Below, in pieces: positions 46,954 to 55,792 of a stretch of DNA of 64,000 bases. Within the stretch, counting starts at the first letter, position 1; the number at the start of each line of letters is the position of its first letter. The stretch comes from Scytonema hofmannii PCC 7110 (lineage in GTDB: Bacteria > Cyanobacteriota > Cyanobacteriia > Cyanobacteriales > Nostocaceae). Position numbers and translations under genes: made by a program. The stretch spans positions 4,417,936 through 4,481,935 of the forward strand of contig NZ_KQ976354.1 in assembly GCF_000346485.2 (NCBI RefSeq), given 5' to 3'. The notes under the pieces were generated by a model, which searched no databases, was not told the DNA's origin, and saw only the letters and a program-made list of their open reading frames with translations.

Positions 46954-48150
46954 ATGCTGGTATTAAAGAACAAAAAACAATTAAAAGTTTCCATATTGGT
47001 TAGTGATTTATCAAGTGCTGGAGCAGGAAGATGGGGAGGCGCAGTACGTTCGTTCTTATTAGCTCAAGCACTTCAAAAAAATCAATTTCAAGTAGAAATT
47101 TTAGGTTTTGATTTTAGTAATGATTCAGCCACTAAAGAGCCGTCTGAAATACCGATTTATAAATTAACTGCACACAATTATCCAAAGTTTCTGGGAGAAG
47201 CTTCTCAACTTCTGAAAAAAGTTGATGGCGATCTTATTTATGCTATGAGACCAAAAGCGACTACTTTTGGCCTGTCTATGTTAAAAAAATTAGGGAGCCA
47301 TCGACCTGTCATTTTAGATATAGACGACTGGGAACTGAGTTGGCATGGTGGAGAGAAATGGCAATATCGTCCTTCTATCAAACAATTCTATAGAGATCTT
47401 TTTAAATCAAATGGTGCTTTGAGAAATCCAGATCATCCGATCTATTTAAAATGGATGGAAAACATGGTTAACCGCGCTGATGCTATTACCATCCACACTC
47501 AATTTTTAAAATCAAAATTTGGAGGCGTGTATGTACCTAATGGTAAAGACACGAATCTATTTAATCCTGAAAAGTACAATCCAAAAGAGAGTAGAGCACG
47601 TTATGGGCTTTCTGGGTATCGCGTTTTAATGTTTCCTGGTGCGCCAAGACCATATAAAGGGGTTGAAGATGTTTTAATTGCGTTGGATAAGCTTAATGAA
47701 CCAGATTTAAGATTAGCGATCGTAGGTGGTAGCCCTTATGATGACTACGATTCTCAACTTTTGAAAAAATGGGGACGTTGGATTATTCAGTTGCCCAAAT
47801 CTCCACCTACAGCTATGCCTGAAATTGTTTCAGCAGCACACATAATTGTTGTACCACAACGAGATACTCCAGCTGCTTTGGCTCAGTTTCCTTTAAAAAT
47901 TACAGATGGTATGGCAATGGCAAAACCTATTTTAGCAACACGAGTAGGAGACATTCCAGAAATTTTAGGTGATACTGGATACTTAGTCGCTCCTAGTTGT
48001 CCAGAACAAATTGCCGAGAAAATTCAATGGATATTTCAGCATTTAGACAAAGCAAACGAGCAAGGAGAGTTAGCTAGAAAAAGATGCATTGAGTATTATA
48101 GTCTGGATGCTATGGCTACTGTACTCTCAAAGATTGTTCAAAATTTATAG
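46954..48150 (+). CDS. GT4-type glycosyltransferase, copy a
   Basis: GT-B fold enzyme of 398 residues. The N-terminal Rossmann half contains KVSILVSDLSSAGAGRWGG. The C-terminal donor half contains GAPRPYKGVEDVLIALDKL, LRLAIVGGSPYDDYD, PEIVSAAHIIVVPQ and the E-containing FPLKITDGMAMAKPILATRVGDIPEIL. The usual EPFG is replaced by the FPLKxxDGMA form. It is strikingly similar to the protein at 54600 over its whole length, so the two are duplicates. It is probably involved in building a surface glycan exported by the ABC protein downstream. Confidence 0.92.
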   Translation: MLVLKNKKQLKVSILVSDLSSAGAGRWGGAVRSFLLAQALQKNQFQVEILGFDFSNDSATKEPSEIPIYKLTAHNYPKFLGEASQLLKKVDGDLIYAMRPKATTFGLSMLKKLGSHRPVILDIDDWELSWHGGEKWQYRPSIKQFYRDLFKSNGALRNPDHPIYLKWMENMVNRADAITIHTQFLKSKFGGVYVPNGKDTNLFNPEKYNPKESRARYGLSGYRVLMFPGAPRPYKGVEDVLIALDKLNEPDLRLAIVGGSPYDDYDSQLLKKWGRWIIQLPKSPPTAMPEIVSAAHIIVVPQRDTPAALAQFPLKITDGMAMAKPILATRVGDIPEILGDTGYLVAPSCPEQIAEKIQWIFQHLDKANEQGELARKRCIEYYSLDAMATVLSKIVQNL

Positions 48151-48272
48151 ATAGAAGCGATCGTTGTTTGTTTTTCAAAACTTAGGAATTTTATAAAGTG
48201 GTGCATTTTATCGTTTCAATTTATGGCTAACTCCCAGCAAAATCTTATTTTTTTAGTAAATGGCAAGTAACT

Positions 48273-49253
48273 ATGCATAATTTATCTTCAAAAAAAATCA
48301 TGACTTATCCTAGTTGTGCGCTTTCAATAATGGTTGCAAGGACAGACATTCCTTTTATGATGCATACAATCCCGCATCTAGTTAGGACGTGTAACTTTCC
48401 TTTTAATGAGCGCGTATTAGCTGTAGATACTGCTCCTCTTTCAGGTGATAAAGTTGGTCGTCCTGGTATTGGAACAATGGAACAATTGCGTAATGCTTGC
48501 GAGCAGTTACTTTCTTTAAATGTAGTAGATAAAATTGTTGATTTTGATTATACAAAAAAACATCAGCAGCAAATCTATAAAAAGCATTTTGGCAGTGCTA
48601 TAAAACCTACACATAACTATAAAGGTTATCCAATTTTGGGGACAATTTTTAAAATTGAAAATTGTAAAAGTGATTATTTTCTTCACTTTGATAGCGATAT
48701 GCTTTTACACCAAAAACAAAATTATAACTGGATAGAACACGGTATTCAACTCATGCAAGAAAATCCTGAAGTGATAGCCGTTAGACCTTTGACAGGACCA
48801 CCTACTAAGGATGGAAATTTGTATCAAAGATTTCAATATGAATACGATACAGCAGGGTTTTACCGCTTCAAATTCTTTAGTAGCCGTGCTTATTTAATCA
48901 ATCGCAAACGTTTTGAGTCTTTTCTCCCAATACCAGTTATTTGGCGACCCTTCCGACGAGAATTTCTCAATGCGTTACCTTTACAAATACAGACAATACT
49001 ATGCAATTTAACTGGGGCTGGAGCTTTAGATTCATGGGAAGTGATGGTATCGAAAAAGATGGAACAAACTTCCTATGTTAGAGCCACTATCGCTTCCGAT
49101 AAAGCATGGACTCTTCATCCCGTTAACCGAAGTCAAGATTTTATTCAAGCATTGCCAAAAATTATTGAAAAAATCGAAGCTGGTTGGTATCCTCCAGAAC
49201 AAGCTGGACATTACGATCTCAAATGGGATATCTGGCAAGAAATTCTTGTTTAA
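48273..49253 (+). CDS. GT-A-like glycosyltransferase of uncertain family
   Basis: The 326-residue product has a family 2-like core: SIMVARTDIPFMMHTIPHLV, VLAVDTAPLSG, then DYFLHFDSDMLLH, which carries a DxD-type metal motif at about 145-147. GAGALDSWEVMVSKKM lies in the acceptor half. I cannot name a closer family. It lies between GT4 copy a and the first ABC exporter, on the same strand with short spacers. Confidence 0.78.
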   Translation: MHNLSSKKIMTYPSCALSIMVARTDIPFMMHTIPHLVRTCNFPFNERVLAVDTAPLSGDKVGRPGIGTMEQLRNACEQLLSLNVVDKIVDFDYTKKHQQQIYKKHFGSAIKPTHNYKGYPILGTIFKIENCKSDYFLHFDSDMLLHQKQNYNWIEHGIQLMQENPEVIAVRPLTGPPTKDGNLYQRFQYEYDTAGFYRFKFFSSRAYLINRKRFESFLPIPVIWRPFRREFLNALPLQIQTILCNLTGAGALDSWEVMVSKKMEQTSYVRATIASDKAWTLHPVNRSQDFIQALPKIIEKIEAGWYPPEQAGHYDLKWDIWQEILV

Positions 49254-49389
49254 ATTTTTGTTTTGGGCATTTTCAGCGTTTCTTCAAATACATTAAATTG
49301 CGTCTGTTCATTACTCAAATATCTATTAAATAAGTAGATACTGAGAAAAATAATGTAAGTTCAAATCAAAATAAATATAAATTCATATT

Positions 49390-51630
49390 ATGTTGTCTAA
49401 CAAGTTAATAATACAATTTACTCGACCTCATGTAGTTAGAATTATTCTAACTATATTGTTAGGCTTCTCTGGAGGTTTATTTAATGGGGTGAGCACAACG
49501 TTAATTGTACCAATAGTTTTAAAGATTATCGGACAAAAAGTAGATCTGAATAATGCGCCTCCAATTCTCAAAATGATAATGGCTCCCTTCGATAGCGTTC
49601 CGGAAAATTATCGATTGATAGTCATGTCTTTATCAGTTGTCTTGATAATTTTTTTAAAGAATATAGCAAATTATAGCAGTACATTATCATCAAGTTCTTT
49701 AAAAAGAATGTTGGTCTCGGATATTCGAGAAGTTGCTATAAAGCAATTATTATATATTGATATAAGTTACTACACCAAAATGAAACTTGGTGACTTAATG
49801 AATCGGTTTAATACAGAAATATCTCGGGCTGCCAACTCTATCAGTAATTTAATTACATTAACAATAATCGCTATTACAATTTTAGTTTTCTTAGTCGTTT
49901 TAATGTCAATTTCTTGGCAATTAACTATTTGCTCGACACTTTTGCTCTCTTTGGTTGCTTTAGTAAATCAATATACAATTTATCGCTCAAAACATTTTGG
50001 CAAAGTTCTTAGTGATACGGCTAGAAATTTAACAAATACTTTGCTAGAGACCTTGAGTGGAATTCGCTTAGTTAAAGCAACAGCTAACGAAGAAAGAACG
50101 TATCAAAAAATTCAAACGTTAATTCGTGCTCGTGAAAAAGCCGAATTTCAATCTCAGCTATTAAATGAAGTTATTACGCCAGTCAGTGAAGTGACTGGCA
50201 TTGCATCCATTATCCTAATTGTTTTTTTAGGAAAAATTTTATTTGCAGATAAAATAGCCTCACTTTCTGCAATTCTCCTCACATATTTGTTGGTGCTATT
50301 ACGAGTCCTCCCATTGATTTCACAATTGAATACTCTCCGCAGTAGCTTTGCCAATAATTCTGCCAGCATGGATGTTGTGACTGATTTTTTACAGCGAGAT
50401 AACAAACCCTTCATGGTTAATGGTAAAGTTACTTATACAAAATTACAGGAGGGAGTTCATTTCAACCACATATCCTTTGGCTATCCTGGTAATGATAAAG
50501 TAGTACTAAAGGATGTTGATTTATATTTACCACGTGGCACAATTCTGGCTTTAGTAGGTAGTTCTGGCGCTGGTAAATCAACGTTAGCAGATTTATTACC
50601 TAGGTTTTACGATCCCAATTCAGGCTGTATCACTATCGATGGAGTAGATCTCCGAGAGTTCAACTTGCAATCTTTACGGAAGGCAATGGGTATTGTCAGT
50701 CAAGATACCTTTCTTTTCAATGATTCAGTACGAAACAACATTGCTTATGGACGACCTGAGGCGACTTCTGAAGAAATTATTACAGCAGCAAAGCAAGCAA
50801 ATGCTTATGAGTTCATTATCAAATTGCCTCAAGGGTTTGATACCCTTATTGGCGATCGCGGTGTGATGTTATCTGGTGGACAAAGACAAAGATTAGCGAT
50901 CGCCCGCGCACTGTTACAAGATCCAGAGATTCTCATCCTTGATGAAGCTACGAGTGCTTTAGATACTGTTTCTGAACGCTTGGTGCAAGGAGCTATTGAT
51001 GCTCTAAGCCGCGATCGGACAACCTTAGTCATTGCTCACCGTCTTTCTACAGTACAAAAAGCCCATCAAATTGCTGTGATGGATCAAGGACACGTTGTAG
51101 AGATGGGAACTCATGAAGAACTTTTACAACAAGGAGGTTACTACTCACGCCTGTATTCAATGCAGTTTGCCGAGCAAAATGAAGTTCAGATTAGCCGGGA
51201 TGAAAGGCTGAAGCACATTGCGGATGAAGTGCAGAGTAAGCTCAACCCCATGATCGATCACCTGCGCTTGTTACTTGATGAGACTGTAGAAAAATCTCAA
51301 AACCGACAGGAGTTAATTGACCAATCTTTTAACTTAGCCGTTGAAATTCTCAATACTATCGAATCTTTTGAAGATAGTCTGAAGTTGCAAATTAGCTTGA
51401 AAGAGACGTCACTGACAGAGCCGCAAAAATTTACAAATACTCAGAATACAACCTTAATGCACATCTCTCATCAAATCCGAATACGCCTTAATTCAATGCT
51501 GGGGTTTCTTCGTTTACTAGCTGATGGGTTTGTGGATAGTTCTAAAGAGGAAAATGAATTAATTCAAGGTTCTTATTATTCTGCTATTGATTTATTGAAT
51601 AGTATGAATTACTTAAAAATGTTGACCTAG
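49390..51630 (+). CDS. ABC exporter with C-terminal tandem HisKA-like units, copy a
   Basis: The 746-residue half-transporter has an N-terminal six-helix domain (about 15-320). The ATPase domain has Walker A GSSGAGKS at 390-397, LSGGQ at 494-498, Walker B ILILDEAT at 514-521 and the switch His in IAHRLS. After the ATPase (to about 598) come two repeats that read like kinase dimerisation domains. Unit 1 is IADEVQSKLNPMIDHLRLLLDE (610-631), with Asp612 where the His would be. Unit 2 is ISHQIRIRLNSMLGFLRLLADG (692-713), with His694 kept. No kinase ATPase domain follows. Likely a glycan or lipid-linked oligosaccharide exporter. Confidence 0.9.
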   Translation: MLSNKLIIQFTRPHVVRIILTILLGFSGGLFNGVSTTLIVPIVLKIIGQKVDLNNAPPILKMIMAPFDSVPENYRLIVMSLSVVLIIFLKNIANYSSTLSSSSLKRMLVSDIREVAIKQLLYIDISYYTKMKLGDLMNRFNTEISRAANSISNLITLTIIAITILVFLVVLMSISWQLTICSTLLLSLVALVNQYTIYRSKHFGKVLSDTARNLTNTLLETLSGIRLVKATANEERTYQKIQTLIRAREKAEFQSQLLNEVITPVSEVTGIASIILIVFLGKILFADKIASLSAILLTYLLVLLRVLPLISQLNTLRSSFANNSASMDVVTDFLQRDNKPFMVNGKVTYTKLQEGVHFNHISFGYPGNDKVVLKDVDLYLPRGTILALVGSSGAGKSTLADLLPRFYDPNSGCITIDGVDLREFNLQSLRKAMGIVSQDTFLFNDSVRNNIAYGRPEATSEEIITAAKQANAYEFIIKLPQGFDTLIGDRGVMLSGGQRQRLAIARALLQDPEILILDEATSALDTVSERLVQGAIDALSRDRTTLVIAHRLSTVQKAHQIAVMDQGHVVEMGTHEELLQQGGYYSRLYSMQFAEQNEVQISRDERLKHIADEVQSKLNPMIDHLRLLLDETVEKSQNRQELIDQSFNLAVEILNTIESFEDSLKLQISLKETSLTEPQKFTNTQNTTLMHISHQIRIRLNSMLGFLRLLADGFVDSSKEENELIQGSYYSAIDLLNSMNYLKMLT

Positions 51631-51760
51631 AAACCGAAAAAAATATTTTTTAATCAAACATCAAGTTTATCTATGTAAATCAACCATTGATTTACTCAAA
51701 GGAAAAAATCATCGCAAACAGAATCATTTTTATAATTGAGAGAACAGAGGATTTAGAATT

Positions 51761-52915
51761 ATGAGAAAAATTGCTATTTACTATCCCTATTTTACAGGTG
51801 GTGGAGCGGAAGCGGTAGTCTTATGGATGCTTCAAGCACTAAGAGAACGCTACGATTTAACATTATTTACAATTAGTCATATTGATTTTAAAAGACTGAA
51901 TTCCATGTATGGAACCAACTTATCCAGTCAAAACATCAAAGTGAAAACGCTGGTGCCAAAAATTCTTAGCTATCTTTGTAATTTTATGATAGCCAATAGC
52001 GCAAAAATGAGACTTTTTTTTCTGCATCTTTTAATTCGGTTTTTTAAGCAAAATAATCAAAACTACGACCTTGTTATATCTGCATATAATGCAATAGATC
52101 TTGGTAAAGTTGGAATTCAATATATACATTGGGTTAAAGTTATTGAAGCCACACCTTTTTATAAAGAAATATCAAATTTTTCGGAAACACAATTAGCTGA
52201 GAATGTTTCTTTAGCAAATTCTTATTATGTTGCAAATATTGCTAAAGAAACTTATGGTGTCAATGCCAAGGTTGTATTTCCCCCTGTTGTGATGAATACT
52301 CCAAATGTACTTTGGAGCGACAAGGAAGACGCTTTCATTTGTAGTGGTAGGATAGTGAAAATGAAAGAGCCTCATAGAGTGATTAACATCCTTAAGTTGG
52401 TTCGCGAGCAAGGTTTTGATATTAAACTTTACTTGACAGGTGGAGGTGGTGGAATCTATGGATGGGAGTACAATCATTTCATTAAGAAGATAATTAAAGA
52501 AAATTCATCTTGGATTACCTTATATGAAAATCTTCCATATAAGGAATATATGAAAATTTTAGCTAAATGTAAGTACGGTATTCATTACAAGAAAGAACCG
52601 TTTGGAATTTCCATTGCGGAAATGGTTAAAGCTGGCGCTATCCCCTTCGTAAGGAATGTAGGTGGACAGATTGAAATAGTGGGTCAACACAACGGAGATC
52701 TGTTTTTTTCTAATGAAGTAGAAGCTGTTGAGAGGATTGTGGAGCTTTTAAAGAATCCGATTAAGCAATCTCAACTAATTCACTCTTTAGAAGAGCAGAG
52801 AAATTTGTTTTCTACTCATAAATTTATGTTAGAAATTAATGAAGTTGTGAGTTCCTATTTTGAAAAAATTATTGACACATCAAATAGTTTAGTAACAAGC
52901 CAAAAAGGCAAGTAA
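51761..52915 (+). CDS. GT4-type glycosyltransferase, distinct from copies a and b
   Basis: GT-B enzyme of 384 residues. It has YYPYFTGGGAEAVVLWMLQAL at the N-terminus, FICSGRIVKMKEPHRVINIL at the domain switch, LYLTGGGGG, and the donor-binding KKEPFGISIAEMVKAGAIPFV with the classic E-P-F-G-I-x-x-x-E motif. It resembles ALG11/GT4-type mannosyl or glucosyl transferases in layout. The specificity is unknown. It follows the first ABC exporter and is followed by an IS remnant. Confidence 0.9.
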   Translation: MRKIAIYYPYFTGGGAEAVVLWMLQALRERYDLTLFTISHIDFKRLNSMYGTNLSSQNIKVKTLVPKILSYLCNFMIANSAKMRLFFLHLLIRFFKQNNQNYDLVISAYNAIDLGKVGIQYIHWVKVIEATPFYKEISNFSETQLAENVSLANSYYVANIAKETYGVNAKVVFPPVVMNTPNVLWSDKEDAFICSGRIVKMKEPHRVINILKLVREQGFDIKLYLTGGGGGIYGWEYNHFIKKIIKENSSWITLYENLPYKEYMKILAKCKYGIHYKKEPFGISIAEMVKAGAIPFVRNVGGQIEIVGQHNGDLFFSNEVEAVERIVELLKNPIKQSQLIHSLEEQRNLFSTHKFMLEINEVVSSYFEKIIDTSNSLVTSQKGK

Positions 52916-52991
52916 AATGACTAATTAATCATCCTAATCAATTAGGATTGTTATAAGAGGATGTTTGAAAAGTCTCAATTAATACAGCCTT

Positions 52992-53043
52992 GGCGATTGG
53001 AAATCGCGGCTATACAAGCAAAACCCACCTACGTGGGTTTTAA
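52992..53043. repeat. Dispersed repeat, partner of 33381-33428
   Basis: GCGATTGGAAATCGCGGCTATAC followed by the ACCCACCTACGTGGGT hairpin. The core GCTATACAA is shared with 33381-33428 and only the hairpin bases differ, with stems preserved. It overlaps the last codons of the transposase remnant. Confidence 0.75.
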
Positions 53044-53775
53044 TATCTTAATTTCCCGTTGGGACTTAAACAAAAATGAAGCCCAAATGTAGCCCAAACT
53101 AGCTTTATAAGCAGCAAACACGTCACGATTATGAGTCAACCAATCAAAGAAACGATAAGATATAGCTGTTCTAAAAGCTGACAAAGCTTCAGTAAAGGTA
53201 TTCAAAGGTTTATTTGCCCACCTTCGTCTCAAACCCCCAGTCATCTGATGCCAAAGAATAAAAGTATATGCACAAAAAACTAAGATAAAATGTCGGAGTA
53301 AACTTATTTTATCTCGAACTTGATATTCTTTTAACCCTAGCCAACCCTTGGCTTCCCTATAAAAAACTTCCACCCAATTTCTTTGAGAATAAGTATTAAC
53401 TATCCACTCAGGTGAAACAATTGATGTAGAAACATTAGTGATAAAATAGTCAATATCCGTCGCTTCCAAGAAAGTCTCAGCACTCATGACGATAGCAATA
53501 TTTCGCTTTCCTTTCAGTTGTGATATTTCTACTTCTCTTGTTACTACCCATACTGTTTTTGGTTTATCTAATTTGAATTCAACTTTGCTGAAAGCCAATG
53601 AAGGTAAGCTTTGTGCTAATTCATCTAACCTCATTGTTTGTTGAACATTTTCTGATATGCTAAGAGTTATTTTTCGATTTTTGGCTACTCCTCCTAAATA
53701 TTTTAGTTCTCTCTTTTCCAATTCTAATAAGAACGATGTATTGTTGCCATATCCAGCATCTATTAAAGTTAAAAG
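53029..53775 (-). pseudogene. IS701-type DDE transposase, 5'-truncated remnant
   Basis: The open frame from 53775 contains the catalytic-Asp strand LIDAGYGNNTSFLLELE, then VWVVTREVEISQLKGKR, and the Glu region YSQRNWVEVFYREAKGWLGLKEYQVR with RHFILVFCAYTFILWHQM. This is the C-terminal half of an IS701/IS4-like transposase. The N-terminal half, with the first domain, is missing, and a stop lies at 53776-53778. No clear terminal inverted repeats were identified. It cannot be active. Confidence 0.85.
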
Positions 53776-54008
53776 CTACTCAACGACGTATTGAGCAGCT
53801 TAATCCAGACAGACTGTTAGGTTTGATTGAGCCACACCACCAAATTCTATTTGGTGGATTCTGGCCAGGAGTCGGCGTTAACTTTTCGCCCGAAACCATT
53901 TGCATGGAATGGCTATCTGGTCAACGTTTCCTAGCTATGGGTCAACCGCTCTACCGCTCTACCAGGGACACGGGCTTTCGGACTAGCCTACTCCGGAGCG
54001 CGGATTAA
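53736..54008 (+). other. Chimeric open frame across the IS junction
   Basis: The reading begins inside the transposase remnant and then runs KATQRRIEQLNPDRLLGLIE, FGGFWPGVGVNFSPETICMEW and GQRFLAMGQPLYRSTR. The non-IS part looks protein-like but is not recognised, and it has no start of its own. Probably the stump of a gene cut by the IS. The following 590 bases to the next gene show no coding signal. Confidence 0.4.
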
Positions 54009-54599
54009 GTCAACGCTTTCACACCGACCACGGGAGCGACTCCGCCCCACAATATGTGAAAACTCTCCTGATTTTTTTGTCCAAGTAACGATACCCCAGT
54101 ACTTTCAACCGTGAGTATTGGACGAATACGATGTAGCGTAAGCATTTGCGCACCTTTATGTTGCCACCTATGTATCTCATTGCCACATAACTAATATGAT
54201 TGCACATAACGAACACTCATTTCCAGAGTTTGACGGCGGTTAAAACCGCACAAGTCGCCTTTGGGCCCCGATATAAATAACGTATGAGCATCAATTCATT
54301 TAATTTCTTGACACTCGTGCTTGGGGGCTACCAGGCATCCCGCGTATTTTAGGTGTGGTACCTTCATACTAAGGGAGAACACTGAGGGAGTTGTTTCGTC
54401 ACTACTCTTACAGAACTTTATTCTGGTTGTATTTAGTACATATGTTCTATACCGATGAATTATTATCTCTTTCCTCCGTGAATTCGCTATAGTATTTGTC
54501 AGATTCAGCTAAAAAAGAGAACTTAAGGCAGCAGAGTTCAGCAGCTTTCAAATTTTTCATTAAGCTTTAATTTGTGACTAGACAGGAGAGTTATCAAAA
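54009..54599. other. Intergenic region between IS remnant and second GT4-ABC module
   Basis: No gene or RNA seen. The last 20 bases carry AGGAG ahead of the TTG start at 54600. Confidence 0.55.
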
Positions 54600-55757
54600 T
54601 TGAAAGTTTCACTTGTTGTCAGTGACCTCAGCGGCGGTGGTAGTGTTCGAGCTATTTTACTAGCTCAAGTTTTGAGAAAGCTAAATTACCAAGTAGAAAT
54701 TGTTGGCTTTCTTTTCGGTGATGATTTTTATACGATCCCTCCCTCTGACATTCCAGTAGTTGCGATCGCAGGCAAAAACTATCCACAGTTCTTGGGTGCG
54801 GCTAGAGAACTTTTGCAAAAACTAGATGGAGATCTTCTTTACGCTGTCAAACCTAAGCCCACCAGTTTTGGCGTTGCTTTAATTAAAAAAATTAGCAGTC
54901 ATCGTCCTTTACTTTTAGATATGGATGACTGGGAACTAAGCTGGTACGGAGGTTTTGACTGGACTTATCGTCCCGGTTTCAAACAATTTTTGAGAGATCT
55001 TCTTACTAAGAATGGAGAATTGCGTGTTCCTGACCATCGCGTTTATGTCAGCTGGCTAGAAAACTTAGTCAGCAAGGCAGATCAGCTCACTATTGATACC
55101 CAATTTCTTCAAGATCGTTTTGGTGGTTTTTATTTGCCCAATGGTAAAGATACTGACTTGTTCGACCCCAGCCAATATGACCCTGAGGAGAGTAGAAAAC
55201 GTTATGGTCTTTCTAATTATCGAATTCTCATGTTTCCGGGCGCACCAAGACCTCATAAAGGAGTTGAAGATGTTTTAATGGCGTTAGATATTTTAAATCA
55301 GCCTGATTTGAGACTTGTGATTGTTGGTGGCAGTCCTTATGATAACTATGATGACAAACTGATTCAACAATGGGGACGTTGGATTATCAAGTTACCCAAA
55401 TACCCAGTGACAGTAATGCCTAAGGTTGTAGCAGCTGCCCACATTGTAGTTGTTCCTCAAAGAGACACGATAATTGCTCGCGCCCAATTTCCTTTAAAGC
55501 TAACCGATGGCATGGCAATGGCGAAACCTGTATTATCAACCAGAGTTGGGGACATTCCAGAAATTTTAGGAAATACTGGCTATCTTGTTGACCCTAATTC
55601 TCCAAAACAAATTGCTGAGAAAATACAGTTGATATTTGAAGATTTAAAAGCGGCAAACCAGCTTGGTCATAGAGCTAGAGAAAGGTGTATAAAACATTAT
55701 AGTGTGGATACTATGGCATCGACACTCTCTCAAGTTATTGCTGGAATAAAAATTTAG
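54600..55757 (+). CDS. GT4-type glycosyltransferase, copy b
   Basis: The 385-residue paralogue of the protein at 46954. It has VSLVVSDLSGGGSVRAILLAQVL, GAPRPHKGVEDVLMALDIL, LRLVIVGGSPYDNYD, FPLKLTDGMAMAKPVLSTRV and GDIPEILGNTGYL, nearly word for word. It starts at TTG with AGGAG 11 bases upstream. The gene order GT4 then ABC exporter repeats that of the first module. It is likely the same enzymatic step with altered specificity. Confidence 0.92.
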   Translation: MKVSLVVSDLSGGGSVRAILLAQVLRKLNYQVEIVGFLFGDDFYTIPPSDIPVVAIAGKNYPQFLGAARELLQKLDGDLLYAVKPKPTSFGVALIKKISSHRPLLLDMDDWELSWYGGFDWTYRPGFKQFLRDLLTKNGELRVPDHRVYVSWLENLVSKADQLTIDTQFLQDRFGGFYLPNGKDTDLFDPSQYDPEESRKRYGLSNYRILMFPGAPRPHKGVEDVLMALDILNQPDLRLVIVGGSPYDNYDDKLIQQWGRWIIKLPKYPVTVMPKVVAAAHIVVVPQRDTIIARAQFPLKLTDGMAMAKPVLSTRVGDIPEILGNTGYLVDPNSPKQIAEKIQLIFEDLKAANQLGHRARERCIKHYSVDTMASTLSQVIAGIKI

Positions 55758-55792
55758 TCATAATTATCAGTGGCAGCAATAAATTATTGCAT

